Below are positions 43,100-49,399 of a stretch of 49,399 nucleotides of DNA, piece after piece (position 1 is the first letter of the stretch; each line of letters begins with the position of its first letter). The stretch covers positions 1 through 49,399 of the forward strand of contig JAHHRL010000013.1 of assembly GCA_020025825.1 (NCBI GenBank). The letters run 5' to 3'. The stretch comes from Faecalibacterium sp. Lineage in GTDB: Bacteria; Bacillota; Clostridia; Oscillospirales; Ruminococcaceae. The notes beneath the pieces were generated by a model, which worked only from the letters and a program-made list of their open reading frames with translations, was not told where the DNA came from and made no database searches. A program made the translations under genes and the position numbers.

Positions 43100-43807
43100 T
43101 CACTTTTTGCGGCCTTTGGTTTCATTTTTCTCTTGCTCGTCTATCGCATCGTACAGCCAATTTAATGCGCTGGAAATTCCGCCCAGCTCATCAATCAAGC
43201 CTTCTTCCACTGCACGAGGGCCATCAAGCATTGTGCCAACATCCATTACCAGCTCCCCTGTATGGAGTAACAACTGGGTAAATCTGCGTCGTGAAATCCC
43301 CGAATGGGATGTGATAAAGCCGGTAATGCGGTCCTGCATTTGCTCAAAGCAGCGCATCGTTTGGGGCACGCCCAATACAACCCCCGCGTGACGTACCGGA
43401 TGCACCGTCATCGTAGCCGTAGGCACGATAAAACTGCGCTGTGCTGAAACCGCCAGCGGAATGCCAATCGAATGCCCGCCCCCCAGCACAAGGGTCGCTG
43501 TGGGCTTTGTAACTCCGGCAATCAACTCTGCAATGGCAAGACCGGCTTCCACATCACCACCAACTGTATTCAGCACAACTAAAAGGCCTTCGATTTCAGG
43601 GTCTTCCTGCACTGAAATAATTTGCGGAATCACATGCTCATATTTTGTAGTTTTCTGGCCTTGCGGTGCTGCTACATGACCTTCAATCTGACCTACTACT
43701 GTAAGGCAGTAAATGGAATGCGGACCTTTTGTATGCAGCAAACTGCCCAAGTCCTCAATCACTTCTTTTTCTAAACGGCTTTCTTCCACCTTCTGATTTT
43801 CTTCCAT
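43100..43807 (-). CDS. ClpP-like serine protease, TepA type
   Basis: Encodes 235 residues of the ClpP/crotonase fold. Strand and turn IYCLTVVGQIEGHV begins the domain; VLNTVGGDVEAGLAIAELI is the oxyanion region. The nucleophile Ser is in LGGGHSIGIPLAVSAQ and the base His in ATMTVHPVRHAG. It lacks a signal peptide and ends in a basic tail (ETKGRKK). The family is the YmfB/TepA group of Bacillus, first described as a translocation-enhancing protein and later seen as a ClpP-like spore protein; its target here is unknown. CAGGGGGA precedes the ATG. Adjacency to ftsK/spoIIIE matches the Bacillus gene order. Confidence 0.88.
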   Translation of the reverse strand: MEENQKVEESRLEKEVIEDLGSLLHTKGPHSIYCLTVVGQIEGHVAAPQGQKTTKYEHVIPQIISVQEDPEIEGLLVVLNTVGGDVEAGLAIAELIAGVTKPTATLVLGGGHSIGIPLAVSAQRSFIVPTATMTVHPVRHAGVVLGVPQTMRCFEQMQDRITGFITSHSGISRRRFTQLLLHTGELVMDVGTMLDGPRAVEEGLIDELGGISSALNWLYDAIDEQEKNETKGRKK

Positions 43808-43972
43808 AAATGTCCCCCTGTCTGCGGTAAAAACGATGTATTGTATCCGCTTATTTTATTATTTCCGGCTATTGGCCTTTTATCCATTGCGCAAGGGCTT
43901 TTTTTGTAAAAAACGCACAATTACTTCGTGCAATTTGTATCAAAATTTTCTGCCATTCGTGCAGTTTTTTAT

Positions 43973-44000
43973 TTGACAAGAAGTCCGAAACGTATATACT
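43973..44000 (+). promoter_or_regulatory. rex promoter
   Basis: -35 TTGACA (43973-43978), 16-base spacer, -10 TATACT (43995-44000). Confidence 0.75.
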
Positions 44001-44042
44001 AAAATAGGTAGTTTATAATATGTATATATGGAGGTCTGTCTT

Positions 44043-44693
44043 ATGAATAACGGAGCAAGAGTATCCCTTCCGGTCATCAAGCGGCTGCCTAAATATTATC
44101 GTTATCTGAAGAACCTGCGCGCCAGCGGTGTTACCAGTATTTCCTCTCGTGAATTGGCTGCACACTTGGGTACTACCGCATCTCAGGTGCGCCAGGATTT
44201 TAACTGTTTCGGTGATGTAAACGGCCGTCAGGGCATTGGTTATAGTGTTGATACCTTATTGGCAATGTTAGAATCTTTACTGTTTGGCGATGGTGACTTG
44301 ATTCCGGCTATCCAGATTGGCGCCGGTCGTTTGGGCAAGGCTGTCAGCCGCTTTATCTCCCGTGATACCAACGGTTACAGACTGACTGCTGTTTTTGATG
44401 CAAACCCCAGCGAAGTGGGTACCTGCATCGGCGATACTGACATCAAGATTTTGAACATTGATACGCTTGTTGATTTTTGCAAAGAACACAAGCCACGTGT
44501 TGCTGTGCTGTGTGTCCCCCGTGAAAGTGCACAGCAGCTGACCGAAACTCTGGTAGGATTAGGCATCGAAGGCTTCTGGAACTTCAGCCACTATGATATG
44601 TCGGTAGATTATCCTCATGTTGTAGTAGAAAATGTCCACCTTGGTGACAGCTTGATGAGCCTTGGTTACCGCTTGCGTAACGAAGACCGCTGA
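44043..44693 (+). CDS. rex: Redox-sensing transcriptional repressor Rex
   Basis: Encodes 216 residues. Rex binds its operators when NADH is low and leaves them when NADH rises, freeing fermentation genes. The winged-helix DNA-binding domain (about 8-75) has PVIKRLPKYYRYLKNL and SSRELAAHLGTTASQVRQDF. The Rossmann domain follows, with IQIGAGRLGKAV as the dinucleotide loop. The C-terminal domain-swap helix ends in SLMSLGYRLR. The ATG at 44043 follows GGAGG; a TTG-type start five codons earlier is rejected. A Rex-like operator lies upstream of gap at 1407-1424. Thymidine kinase follows after 14 bases, probably in the same transcript. Confidence 0.96.
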   Translation: MNNGARVSLPVIKRLPKYYRYLKNLRASGVTSISSRELAAHLGTTASQVRQDFNCFGDVNGRQGIGYSVDTLLAMLESLLFGDGDLIPAIQIGAGRLGKAVSRFISRDTNGYRLTAVFDANPSEVGTCIGDTDIKILNIDTLVDFCKEHKPRVAVLCVPRESAQQLTETLVGLGIEGFWNFSHYDMSVDYPHVVVENVHLGDSLMSLGYRLRNEDR

Positions 44694-44707
44694 ATAAGGA
44701 GTATCCC

Positions 44708-45322
44708 ATGGCGAAACTATATTTCCGCTACGGCGCTATGAACAGCGGTAAAAGTACCGCACTGATGCAGGTCGCACACAATTATGAAGAACAAGGCATG
44801 CGTGTCCTGATTCTAAAGCCGCAGGTTGACACCAAAGGCGGCGAAAAGCTTGTCAGCCGCTTAGGTGTTACACGTCCGGTTGATTTGGTGGTTCCGCAGG
44901 ACATGAACATTCTGGAAGCCGTGCGCTCTGATTTAGCACAAAACGGCCGCTTGGCTTGTGTCTTGTGCGACGAAAGCCAGTTTTTTACAACCGAGCAAGC
45001 CGAACAGTTGTTCATGGTTACAGTTGAGTTAAATGTACCTGTAATTTGCTATGGCTTGCGGTCGGATTTCTCGCTAAAGGGATTTCCCGGCTCCACCCGT
45101 TTGTTAGAGCTCGCCCATACCATTGAGGAAATGAAAACCATTTGCACCTGCGGACGTAAAGCAACTTGCAATGCTCGCATGGTAAATGGTGAGTTCGTTT
45201 TTGAGGGCGCTCAGGTCGCTATCGATATGCAAAACGATGTGCAATACGTAAGCAAATGCCCTCAGTGCTATTTTGCTGCACGAAAGGCCTTTTACGAAAA
45301 GCACCCTAAAGCAGGGGTTTAA
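44708..45322 (+). CDS. tdk: Thymidine kinase
   Basis: Encodes 204 residues, type II bacterial enzyme. It phosphorylates thymidine to dTMP in nucleotide salvage. The P-loop is YGAMNSGKSTALM; the second motif is VLCDESQFFTTEQAEQL. The lasso domain has zinc ligands in ICTCGRKATCNAR and SKCPQCYFAARK. The ribosome site is AAGGAG at 44696-44701. It is the second gene after rex. A strong terminator follows at 45376-45407. Confidence 0.95.
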   Translation: MAKLYFRYGAMNSGKSTALMQVAHNYEEQGMRVLILKPQVDTKGGEKLVSRLGVTRPVDLVVPQDMNILEAVRSDLAQNGRLACVLCDESQFFTTEQAEQLFMVTVELNVPVICYGLRSDFSLKGFPGSTRLLELAHTIEEMKTICTCGRKATCNARMVNGEFVFEGAQVAIDMQNDVQYVSKCPQCYFAARKAFYEKHPKAGV

Positions 45323-45375
45323 TAAGAATTTTGGTAAAGTAAGGGCTGGCAGTACTAAGCAGCTATTTATCGCAA

Positions 45376-45407
45376 AAAACGGCATGACCGCCAGGTCATG
45401 CCGTTTT
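45376..45407 (+). terminator. Terminator of rex-tdk
   Basis: AAAACGGCATGACC and complement with a GCCA loop, followed by a CTTTATTT-type tail. Confidence 0.88.
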
Positions 45408-45474
45408 CTTTATTTATGAGTGAATGACGCGAGTATGAATTCAGCAAATGCAGAGAAATCGTTTAATCAAGTAA

Positions 45475-45816
45475 TTCTGTTATAATCAAATTAGGAATGT
45501 TCTTTTTCACATCGCAGAGCTGCTCAAAAGCCACAACTTCACACACGTACTCCGCAGAAGGGACTTTGTATTAACCAAAGGAATCATCAATCCGGTGAAA
45601 ATCGGCTTTGGTTCCGGCATCATAGAATTAGGTGCTGTTGTTATTGCTATGTTGCTAAGCAAGCAAATCATGCGATATTGTACTGCCACAGAGCTTGCCG
45701 TGTATGGTGTACTCGTTACAATTTTCCAGCTATTTTCTGTGGTGGTAATACGGACATATTTTGTATGTATCGGCAGGGCATATCGGGTGCAGCCATCGTC
45801 CAGCAAACTAGTATGA
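45475..45816 (+). pseudogene. MATE-type efflux transporter remnant
   Basis: About 110 codons are open, without a usable start at the left end and with an abnormal right end. The centre (IGFGSGIIELGAVVIAMLLS and RYCTATELAVYGVLVTIFQL) reads like the middle of MATE-family multidrug transporters, with SGIIEL and LAVYGV as typical turns. After YFVCIGRA, where MATE proteins usually continue toward a QPI-type motif, the frame runs into a repeat unit (45789-45829) and stops. Both ends of the gene are gone, so it should be inactive. The MATE assignment rests on pattern and not on a search. Confidence 0.55.
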
Positions 45817-45829
45817 CCGTCCCCTGACG
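45789..45829 (+). repeat. 41-bp repeat box, copy 1
   Basis: Shares 33 of 41 bases with 46641-46681. Its right half reads TAGTATGACCGTCCCCTGACG. It truncates the MATE remnant and is followed, 22 bases later, by a hairpin that is also shared. Confidence 0.6.
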
Positions 45830-45850
45830 AAACAGCCTGTGAAACTCTCA

Positions 45851-45893
45851 CTACACATAAAAAAAGAGACAATCCGAAGATTGTCTCTTTTTT
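45851..45893. terminator. Terminator-like hairpin shared with the tRNA-Leu terminator, copy 1
   Basis: CTACACAT is followed by AAAAAAGAGACAATC, a CGAA-type loop and the complementary arm ending in T6. The sequence is closely similar to 46743-46784. Confidence 0.75.
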
Positions 45894-46016
45894 GACAAAC
45901 AGGAACACTTTTGAAGTTTTGCTCAAAGCCTATATATCCGATTGGAATTAAGAAGGGGCATTGCAATTATTCAAAAGCCGGAATGAAAAATCATTCTTCA
46001 CAAAATAAGCCTTGCA

Positions 46017-46502
46017 TTAAAAATAACATAGAATTAGACCTGCTATGACAGCTGCCATAAAAAATATCACAATTCCTTTCACAAAGGAAATCAGGTGATT
46101 TTTAGGATCACGGTACAACTCCGGCTGATTTTCTGTGCCGGTAAAACGAACACGCTTTGTGTGCCGCCACCATAGCAAGTCAATCACAAAGAAATCAAAC
46201 AGGTTTAGACTCTCACCCATGACCAGCACCTTCCAAAAGTTTGGAAAGAAACCCTCTTCTCGCTCAAAGAAGCAGATGAGCAGCAGAAGAACCGTATAAA
46301 GCAGCAAATTCGAAAGAAAACTCGCCACGGGAGACATGCTTTTGACTTGAGGACCTAGAACTGAGTCATTCTTCACCTTGCGTTGAATTGCATCTGGATA
46401 AGCTGATAAACCCTTCAGGTTTTTCTCGTCTGTGCCGGTTCCAAGATAACAGAGGCCCCAGAAAACCAGGCAAAGGCAAATTGTTTTCACGATAAATATC
46501 AA
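46017..46502 (-). CDS. Hypothetical membrane protein of 161 residues
   Basis: Not recognised. It starts with a hydrophobic segment (IFIVKTICLCLVFWGLCYLG), then a polar part (residues about 25-55), a second segment (LSNLLLYTVLLLLICFF), an amphipathic stretch (FFPNFWKVLVMGESLNLFDF), and a final helix (FVKGIVIFFMAAVIAGLILC). The start is TTG at 46500-46502, with AGGTGA upstream. It has its own promoter at 46574-46602. An inverted repeat TTAG-N6-CTAA (46548-46561) lies between promoter and gene and could be an operator. It lies in an accessory patch next to a decayed gene and repeats. Confidence 0.65.
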   Translation of the reverse strand: MIFIVKTICLCLVFWGLCYLGTGTDEKNLKGLSAYPDAIQRKVKNDSVLGPQVKSMSPVASFLSNLLLYTVLLLLICFFEREEGFFPNFWKVLVMGESLNLFDFFVIDLLWWRHTKRVRFTGTENQPELYRDPKNHLISFVKGIVIFFMAAVIAGLILCYF

Positions 46503-46547
46503 TCAATTCTCACCTTCTGTTTTTGTGCAGTCAAGGAAATCCAGAGA

Positions 46548-46602
46548 TTAGCTTTAACTAACCTTCTTGTTACAGAATAGCATAGTTGTCTTTTGTTTTC
46601 AA
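46548..46602 (-). promoter_or_regulatory. Promoter and possible operator of the 161-residue membrane protein
   Basis: Minus-strand -35 TTGAAA (46597-46602), 17-base spacer, -10 TATTCT (46574-46579). Downstream lies the inverted repeat TTAG/CTAA (46548-46561; minus strand GGTTAGTTAAAGCTAAT), where a repressor could block the transcript. Confidence 0.5.
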
Positions 46603-46640
46603 CTGCGTTTTTCGCCATCTTTCTCGGAGGGATGTTGAGC

Positions 46641-46681
46641 GCATCCTCCGTCCGGCAAAATAGTATAGCTGTCCCCTGACG
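46641..46681 (+). repeat. 41-bp repeat box, copy 2
   Basis: 33 of 41 bases match 45789-45829. It ends in CTGAC-GG-GTCAG, a palindrome not kept in copy 1. Between the box and the shared hairpin lies an extra stem, GCGGC...CGAAC / GTTCG...GCCGC (about 46703-46744), absent from copy 1. Confidence 0.6.
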
Positions 46682-46752
46682 GGTCAGATTGTAAAAACGC
46701 AAAAGCGGCATTACGAACAATTTCTAAAACGTTCGCAACGCCGCTATACATA

Positions 46753-46784
46753 AAAAAGAGACGATCCAAAGATCGTCTCTTTTT
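46753..46784 (-). terminator. Terminator of tRNA-Leu (shared hairpin, copy 2)
   Basis: AAAAAGAGACGATC, a CAAA loop and the complementary arm ending in T4. On the minus strand it follows the tRNA directly, with the tRNA CCA end touching the hairpin. Confidence 0.8.
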
Positions 46785-46870
46785 GGTGCGGATAAGAGGA
46801 CTTGAACCTCCACAACCTCGCGGTCATTAGAACCTGAATCTAACGCGTCTGCCAATTCCGCCATATCCGC
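46784..46870 (-). tRNA. tRNA-Leu (anticodon CAG)
   Basis: The minus strand reads GCGGATATGGCGGAATTGGC at the 5' end. The acceptor arms GCGGATA/TATCCGC pair fully. The anticodon arm TTAGA-TTCAGGT-TCTAA gives anticodon CAG. A long variable arm marks a class II tRNA, and the T-loop is TTCAAGT. The 3' CCA is encoded. Length 87 with CCA. Confidence 0.96.
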
Positions 46871-46957
46871 TTATGCTATTTACGCCACATCAGCAGCGAC
46901 ATGACTTATTATAGCAGTATCTGGCGCTTTGTCAATGGATATTTGCAAATTATTTTT

Positions 46958-47506
46958 TTATGCTCGTTTATACAGCAACGGCACATCATATCCAAATGTT
47001 TTTTTACCGTTTACCTCCATGGTTTCGGTCACTTCCAAGCATTCTTCTGAAAAACGCTCAAACAGAGTAAACTTCAGCACCGGATTAAACATGCTTACGC
47101 TGCCGCCTTCCCATACACCGTCTTTTTCTGTATAAAGTGCAGGAACAAACTTTTCAGACATTTTCAAGGCATTAAAATCAATATTAGCAACCTTTTCGTA
47201 GGTAAAGGTGTTTTTATCATATCCTTCCGGCATATCACACGAAGTCAGCTTGATGCCGGTTTCCTCTTCTGTAAACAAGAACAAATGCGGCATTGCATTC
47301 GTATTACCATTTGTGGTGTAATAGCTCTCCTCAATCATGAAAATGCCCTGAAAATCCTGTGGCAAGTTTACTATTTTGTCGTTGCAAATCGTATTGATAT
47401 GCTCTGCATACGGAAATCTGGAATCTTTTTCCTTCATCTCAGCAAATTGTTCCGCATTATTGAACTTGCCGGTTAAAATGCGCATAAAATCATTCATCTT
47501 ATTCAT
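46958..47506 (-). CDS. Hypothetical protein, possibly CpcT/CpeT-like
   Basis: Encodes 182 residues, no signal peptide or membrane segment. The opening FMRILTGKFNNAEQFAEMKE followed by PQDFQGIFMIEESYYTT recalls the start of the CpcT/CpeT beta-barrel family, where G-x-F/Y-x-N-x-x-Q precedes a bound-ligand barrel. In cyanobacteria those proteins attach bilins to antenna proteins, which cannot be the job here. The rest (LFLFTEEETGIKLTSCDMP, FERFSEECLEVTETMEVNGK) looks like beta strands of a small ligand-binding barrel. AGGAGA precedes the ATG at 47506, 12 bases after the MarR stop, so it is in the MarR operon and may bind or sense a small hydrophobic molecule. Family call is tentative. Confidence 0.6.
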   Translation of the reverse strand: MNKMNDFMRILTGKFNNAEQFAEMKEKDSRFPYAEHINTICNDKIVNLPQDFQGIFMIEESYYTTNGNTNAMPHLFLFTEEETGIKLTSCDMPEGYDKNTFTYEKVANIDFNALKMSEKFVPALYTEKDGVWEGGSVSMFNPVLKFTLFERFSEECLEVTETMEVNGKKTFGYDVPLLYKRA

Positions 47507-47518
47507 AGTACAGTCTCC

Positions 47519-47959
47519 TTACATATTGTTGTTGATTACATCTTCATTTTTATGAAACGCCACTTTACGGATAAGCTGCATCAAAGTTTTCTTTTCACTC
47601 TCCGTCAGAACCTCCAGTGCTGTTTCGTCCCATTCTTGAAATAGATTACGGCTTTTTTCAAACACCTGCCGTCCCTTATCGGTAAGCTGAATTACATGGG
47701 CACGCTTGTCCACAGCACTTTTTTGCTGCACTACCAAGCCTTCCTGCACCATTTTTGTAAGCGTTCGGTTTAGGTGCCCTGCATCAAGCTTTAATGCTGC
47801 GGCAATATCTTTCGGCGAGCAGCTTTCTCTTTTGCCTAAAAACAATATGATGTAAAGCTGGCCATACGTAACATCCATTTCCGAAAGACGCTGGGTACAA
47901 AACGCTGCAAACTTTTTTCTTAAAACAGATACACAAAATGCAAATGAATCCAGTAACAT
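47519..47959 (-). CDS. MarR-family transcriptional regulator
   Basis: Encodes 146 residues. The winged-helix core (about 30-105) has VTYGQLYIILFLGKRESCSP, then KDIAAALKLDAGHLNRTLTK as recognition helix, and the wing VVQQKSAVDKRAHVIQLTDK with the usual D-K-R turn. N- and C-terminal helices form the dimer. GGAGGTGA precedes the ATG at 47959. Two palindromes in its promoter suggest autorepression. The following gene (46958-47506) is co-transcribed and is the natural candidate for the regulated function. Ligand unknown. Confidence 0.92.
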   Translation of the reverse strand: MLLDSFAFCVSVLRKKFAAFCTQRLSEMDVTYGQLYIILFLGKRESCSPKDIAAALKLDAGHLNRTLTKMVQEGLVVQQKSAVDKRAHVIQLTDKGRQVFEKSRNLFQEWDETALEVLTESEKKTLMQLIRKVAFHKNEDVINNNM

Positions 47960-47975
47960 TCAATCACCTCCGTTG

Positions 47976-48018
47976 CTTGACTTGGTCAAGTATATATGTT
48001 TTGTTTGACTTTGTCAAG
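47976..48018 (-). promoter_or_regulatory. marR promoter with two palindromic operators
   Basis: Minus-strand -35 TTGACA (48012-48017), 17-base spacer, -10 TATACT (47989-47994). One palindrome, CTTGAC-TTG-GTCAAG (47976-47990), overlaps the -10 end; a second, TTTGAC-TTT-GTCAAG (48004-48018), overlaps the -35. Their centres are 28 bases apart. This is the layout expected for an autorepressing MarR protein. Confidence 0.8.
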
Positions 48019-48035
48019 TATTTTCTTTCAAAAAG

Positions 48036-48062
48036 AGCCTTGCCTCTTTGTAAGGCAAGGCT
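48036..48062 (-). terminator. Terminator of nadE
   Basis: Arms AGCCTTGCCT and AGGCAAGGCT, 7-base loop; on the minus strand followed by CTTTTTG. Confidence 0.8.
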
Positions 48063-48071
48063 TCATATTTT

Positions 48072-48815
48072 TTATAGCAGCTCTTTTGCAGGGAAATATG
48101 CTGGAATTGGCTTCAGTTTGAAGAGGTTTCCTTCATGCAAACGGTCAATACGTGCTTTTATCGTTTCATCCTCGCAAACACCCTCACGGATATAACGGTC
48201 CAGCGCTGCATAAGTAAAGCCTAACTTATCCTCATCCGACATACCGCTCAAACCGTCAGAAGGTGTCTTTTCCACCAATGTAATGGGTAGTCCCAGGTGC
48301 TTTCCTACCGCTCTGACTTCCTGCACAGTCAGCCCACCTAACGGGCTAAAATCGCCCGCTGCATCACCATAACGTGTGGAATATCCAACCCAATCCTCAG
48401 ATAAGTTACAGGTATTTGCTACACGACCATTCATGGACTGTGACACTGCGTAGAGCGTTGCCATGCGCAAACGTGGCGGCAAGTTAATTACCGTTTGCTT
48501 GCTTGCCTGCACACCGCAAACCTCCATTTGCTGCATCATCGCCTGATACGCATCGTGAATATTAAATACATAATGCTTAATCTGCAAAAAATCTACAACA
48601 GCTTTTGCGTCATCAATATCAGGCTGGACACCATTTGGCATTAACACACCAATAACACGGTCTTTGCCCAGTGCCTCTGCACACAATCCTGCAACAACTG
48701 TTGAGTCTTTTCCTCCGGAAATGCCAATTACCGCATTGCAGTCCGGGCCGTTGGCCGCAAACCAATCTTGAATCCAACGAATGGTTTCCTGTGTAACTTT
48801 GTTTACATCAAACAT
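48072..48815 (-). CDS. nadE: NAD synthetase, ammonia-dependent
   Basis: Encodes 247 residues, close to the size of the ammonia-using form; no glutaminase domain is present. It converts nicotinate adenine dinucleotide to NAD with ATP. The PP-loop is IGISGGKDSTVVAG; other family segments are MPNGVQPDIDDA, NTCNLSEDWVGYSTRYGDAA and EKTPSDGLSGMSDEDKLGF. GAGGAGG precedes the ATG at 48815. Minus-strand promoter -35 TTGGAA (48900-48905), 18-base spacer, -10 TATACT (48876-48881). Monocistronic. It completes NAD supply, the metabolite pair sensed by Rex, but there is no direct genetic link. Confidence 0.95.
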   Translation of the reverse strand: MFDVNKVTQETIRWIQDWFAANGPDCNAVIGISGGKDSTVVAGLCAEALGKDRVIGVLMPNGVQPDIDDAKAVVDFLQIKHYVFNIHDAYQAMMQQMEVCGVQASKQTVINLPPRLRMATLYAVSQSMNGRVANTCNLSEDWVGYSTRYGDAAGDFSPLGGLTVQEVRAVGKHLGLPITLVEKTPSDGLSGMSDEDKLGFTYAALDRYIREGVCEDETIKARIDRLHEGNLFKLKPIPAYFPAKELL

Positions 48816-48875
48816 GGTATCCTCCTCATGTTATAAAAGCCACTTTCGGTTATCTTTTCGACATCTATGTATTAG

Positions 48876-48905
48876 AGTATACCATACCCCCATTTGCAAT
48901 TCCAA
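48876..48905 (-). promoter_or_regulatory. nadE promoter
   Basis: -35 TTGGAA (48900-48905), 18-base spacer, -10 TATACT (48876-48881), on the minus strand. Confidence 0.55.
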
Positions 48906-48960
48906 CATTTATAACCAGTTGCTGCAATAAGCCCCCTTTATTATATCCTGCAAACAAAAA

Positions 48961-48986
48961 AGCGGCATAGCTATTGCCATGCCGCT
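48961..48986 (-). terminator. Terminator of the DUF1540 gene
   Basis: AGCGGCAT and ATGCCGCT arms around a 10-base loop; on the minus strand it ends in T5. Confidence 0.75.
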
Positions 48987-48999
48987 GTGCGATGTCACC

Positions 49000-49167
49000 T
49001 TATCTGCACTCTTTGCACTGATAATTCTGGCAGAAGTGAGGCGTTTCCACGTTCTTATCGTTAGAAGCCGTGTTTTCCGTCACCTTAATCTGAGGCAAAT
49101 CACACTTTGCGCAGCCCTTATTGTGCACGCACTTTGTAACATCACAAACTACACCGGTATTTTCCAT
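49000..49167 (-). CDS. DUF1540 small Cys-rich protein
   Basis: Encodes 55 residues. The Cys pattern VVCDVTKCVHN, then GCAKCDLPQIKV and PHFCQNYQCKEC, matches DUF1540, a short domain of clostridia and bacilli thought to bind a metal through its cysteines; function unknown. AAAGGAGGG precedes the ATG at 49165-49167. The single domain accounts for the whole protein. It is divergent from tRNA-Phe, and the about 135 bases between their upstream regions hold no further gene. Confidence 0.88.
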   Translation of the reverse strand: MENTGVVCDVTKCVHNKGCAKCDLPQIKVTENTASNDKNVETPHFCQNYQCKECR

Positions 49168-49301
49168 TTCAATCAACCCTCCTTTGTGTTAGTAGTATGT
49201 ACGCAAAGCAGATTATTTATACTATCCCCCTCAAAACAGACACAAAAAAGCACGATACAGCGGAAATCACAAATTTATTTCAAAAAATTTGTATTTTTTG
49301 C

Positions 49302-49329
49302 TTTACAAATCCATTTTCTGTGGTATAAT
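49302..49329 (+). promoter_or_regulatory. Promoter of the tRNA-Phe gene
   Basis: -35 TTTACA (49302-49307), 16-base spacer, -10 TATAAT (49324-49329), 16 bases before the tRNA. Confidence 0.8.
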
Positions 49330-49345
49330 AATTGTCGTTGGGCCT

Positions 49346-49399
49346 GCCTCTGTAGCTCAGTTGGTAGAGCAGGGGACTGAAAATCCCCGTGTCATTGGT
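49346..49399 (+). tRNA. tRNA-Phe (anticodon GAA), 3' end cut by the window
   Basis: Acceptor strand GCCTCTG, then TA, D-arm GCTCAGTTGGTAGAGC and anticodon arm GGGGA-CTGAAAA-TCCCC, giving anticodon GAA. Only the first 54 bases are present; the T-arm and 3' acceptor strand lie beyond the end. Confidence 0.93.

Noticed and set aside
45507..45926. Minus-strand frame across the MATE remnant
   Set aside because: It reads the antisense of the transporter remnant and through the repeat hairpin; no start signal.
46499..46720. 73-codon minus-strand frame upstream of the 161-residue membrane protein
   Set aside because: It spans the promoter, the operator-like repeat and part of the repeat box, and has no ribosome site.
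1..49399. CRISPR array or phage structural cluster
   Set aside because: No regularly spaced direct repeats and no capsid, portal, terminase or tail genes were seen.

Overview
The window looks like chromosome from a spore-forming, fermentative gut clostridium, probably Oscillospirales/Ruminococcaceae. The signs are SpoIID, an FtsK/SpoIIIE translocase next to a TepA-like protease, Rex, a T-box on pheST, CIRCE upstream of htpG, AGGAGG-type ribosome binding sites, and a DUF4368-type serine recombinase typical of clostridial mobile elements. The species assignment is inference; the gene families are read from the sequence. Nothing resembles CRISPR, phage structural genes or a complete insertion sequence.

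Layout. 1-200: the last 54 codons of a large serine recombinase and two hairpins, probably the end of an integrated element abutting the gap gene. 290-6061: gap (with a Rex-like operator), a membrane protein, citrate synthase, spoIID and a sugar nucleotidyltransferase. 6244-15324: a carbohydrate block with AraC regulator, divergent MFS transporter (broken by one base in a T7 run), GH2 glycosidase, an orphan MsmX-type ATPase and a second AraC regulator, mixed with GNAT acetyltransferases and two very small membrane proteins. 15442-17978: a four-gene overlapping operon of ECF sigma, zinc-type anti-sigma and two membrane proteins. 18149-21940: pheST under a T-box. 22143-27225: a complete PTS cluster of LicT-type antiterminator with its own RAT/terminator leader, IIA, enzyme I, HPr and IICB. 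The HPr has Arg at position 46 instead of the regulatory Ser.

27301-36517: a C_GCAxxG_C_C protein with a DUF2500 protein, htpG under CIRCE, an XpaC-like protein, a GNAT, YdcF-like protein with deoB, and pyruvate kinase with a C-terminal PEP-utiliser domain. 36754-45322: a ComEC-like metallo-hydrolase, YgiQ, FtsK, TepA-like protease, rex and thymidine kinase. 45323-46784 is an accessory patch with a decayed MATE transporter and two copies of a repeat made of a 41-bp box plus a terminator-like hairpin, the second copy abutting tRNA-Leu(CAG). 46958-49399: a MarR regulator with a double palindromic operator and its partner gene, nadE, a DUF1540 protein and the start of tRNA-Phe.

How it fits together: the PTS cluster feeds sugar phosphate into glycolysis, represented here by GAPDH and pyruvate kinase. 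Pyruvate kinase sets the PEP/pyruvate ratio that drives the PTS. Rex, encoded at 44 kb, probably senses NADH/NAD and binds at the gap promoter at 1.4 kb. The points most worth following are the HPr lacking Ser46, the Rex-gap link, the homopolymer break in the MFS gene, the MarR/CpcT-like pair and the two-copy hairpin repeat.
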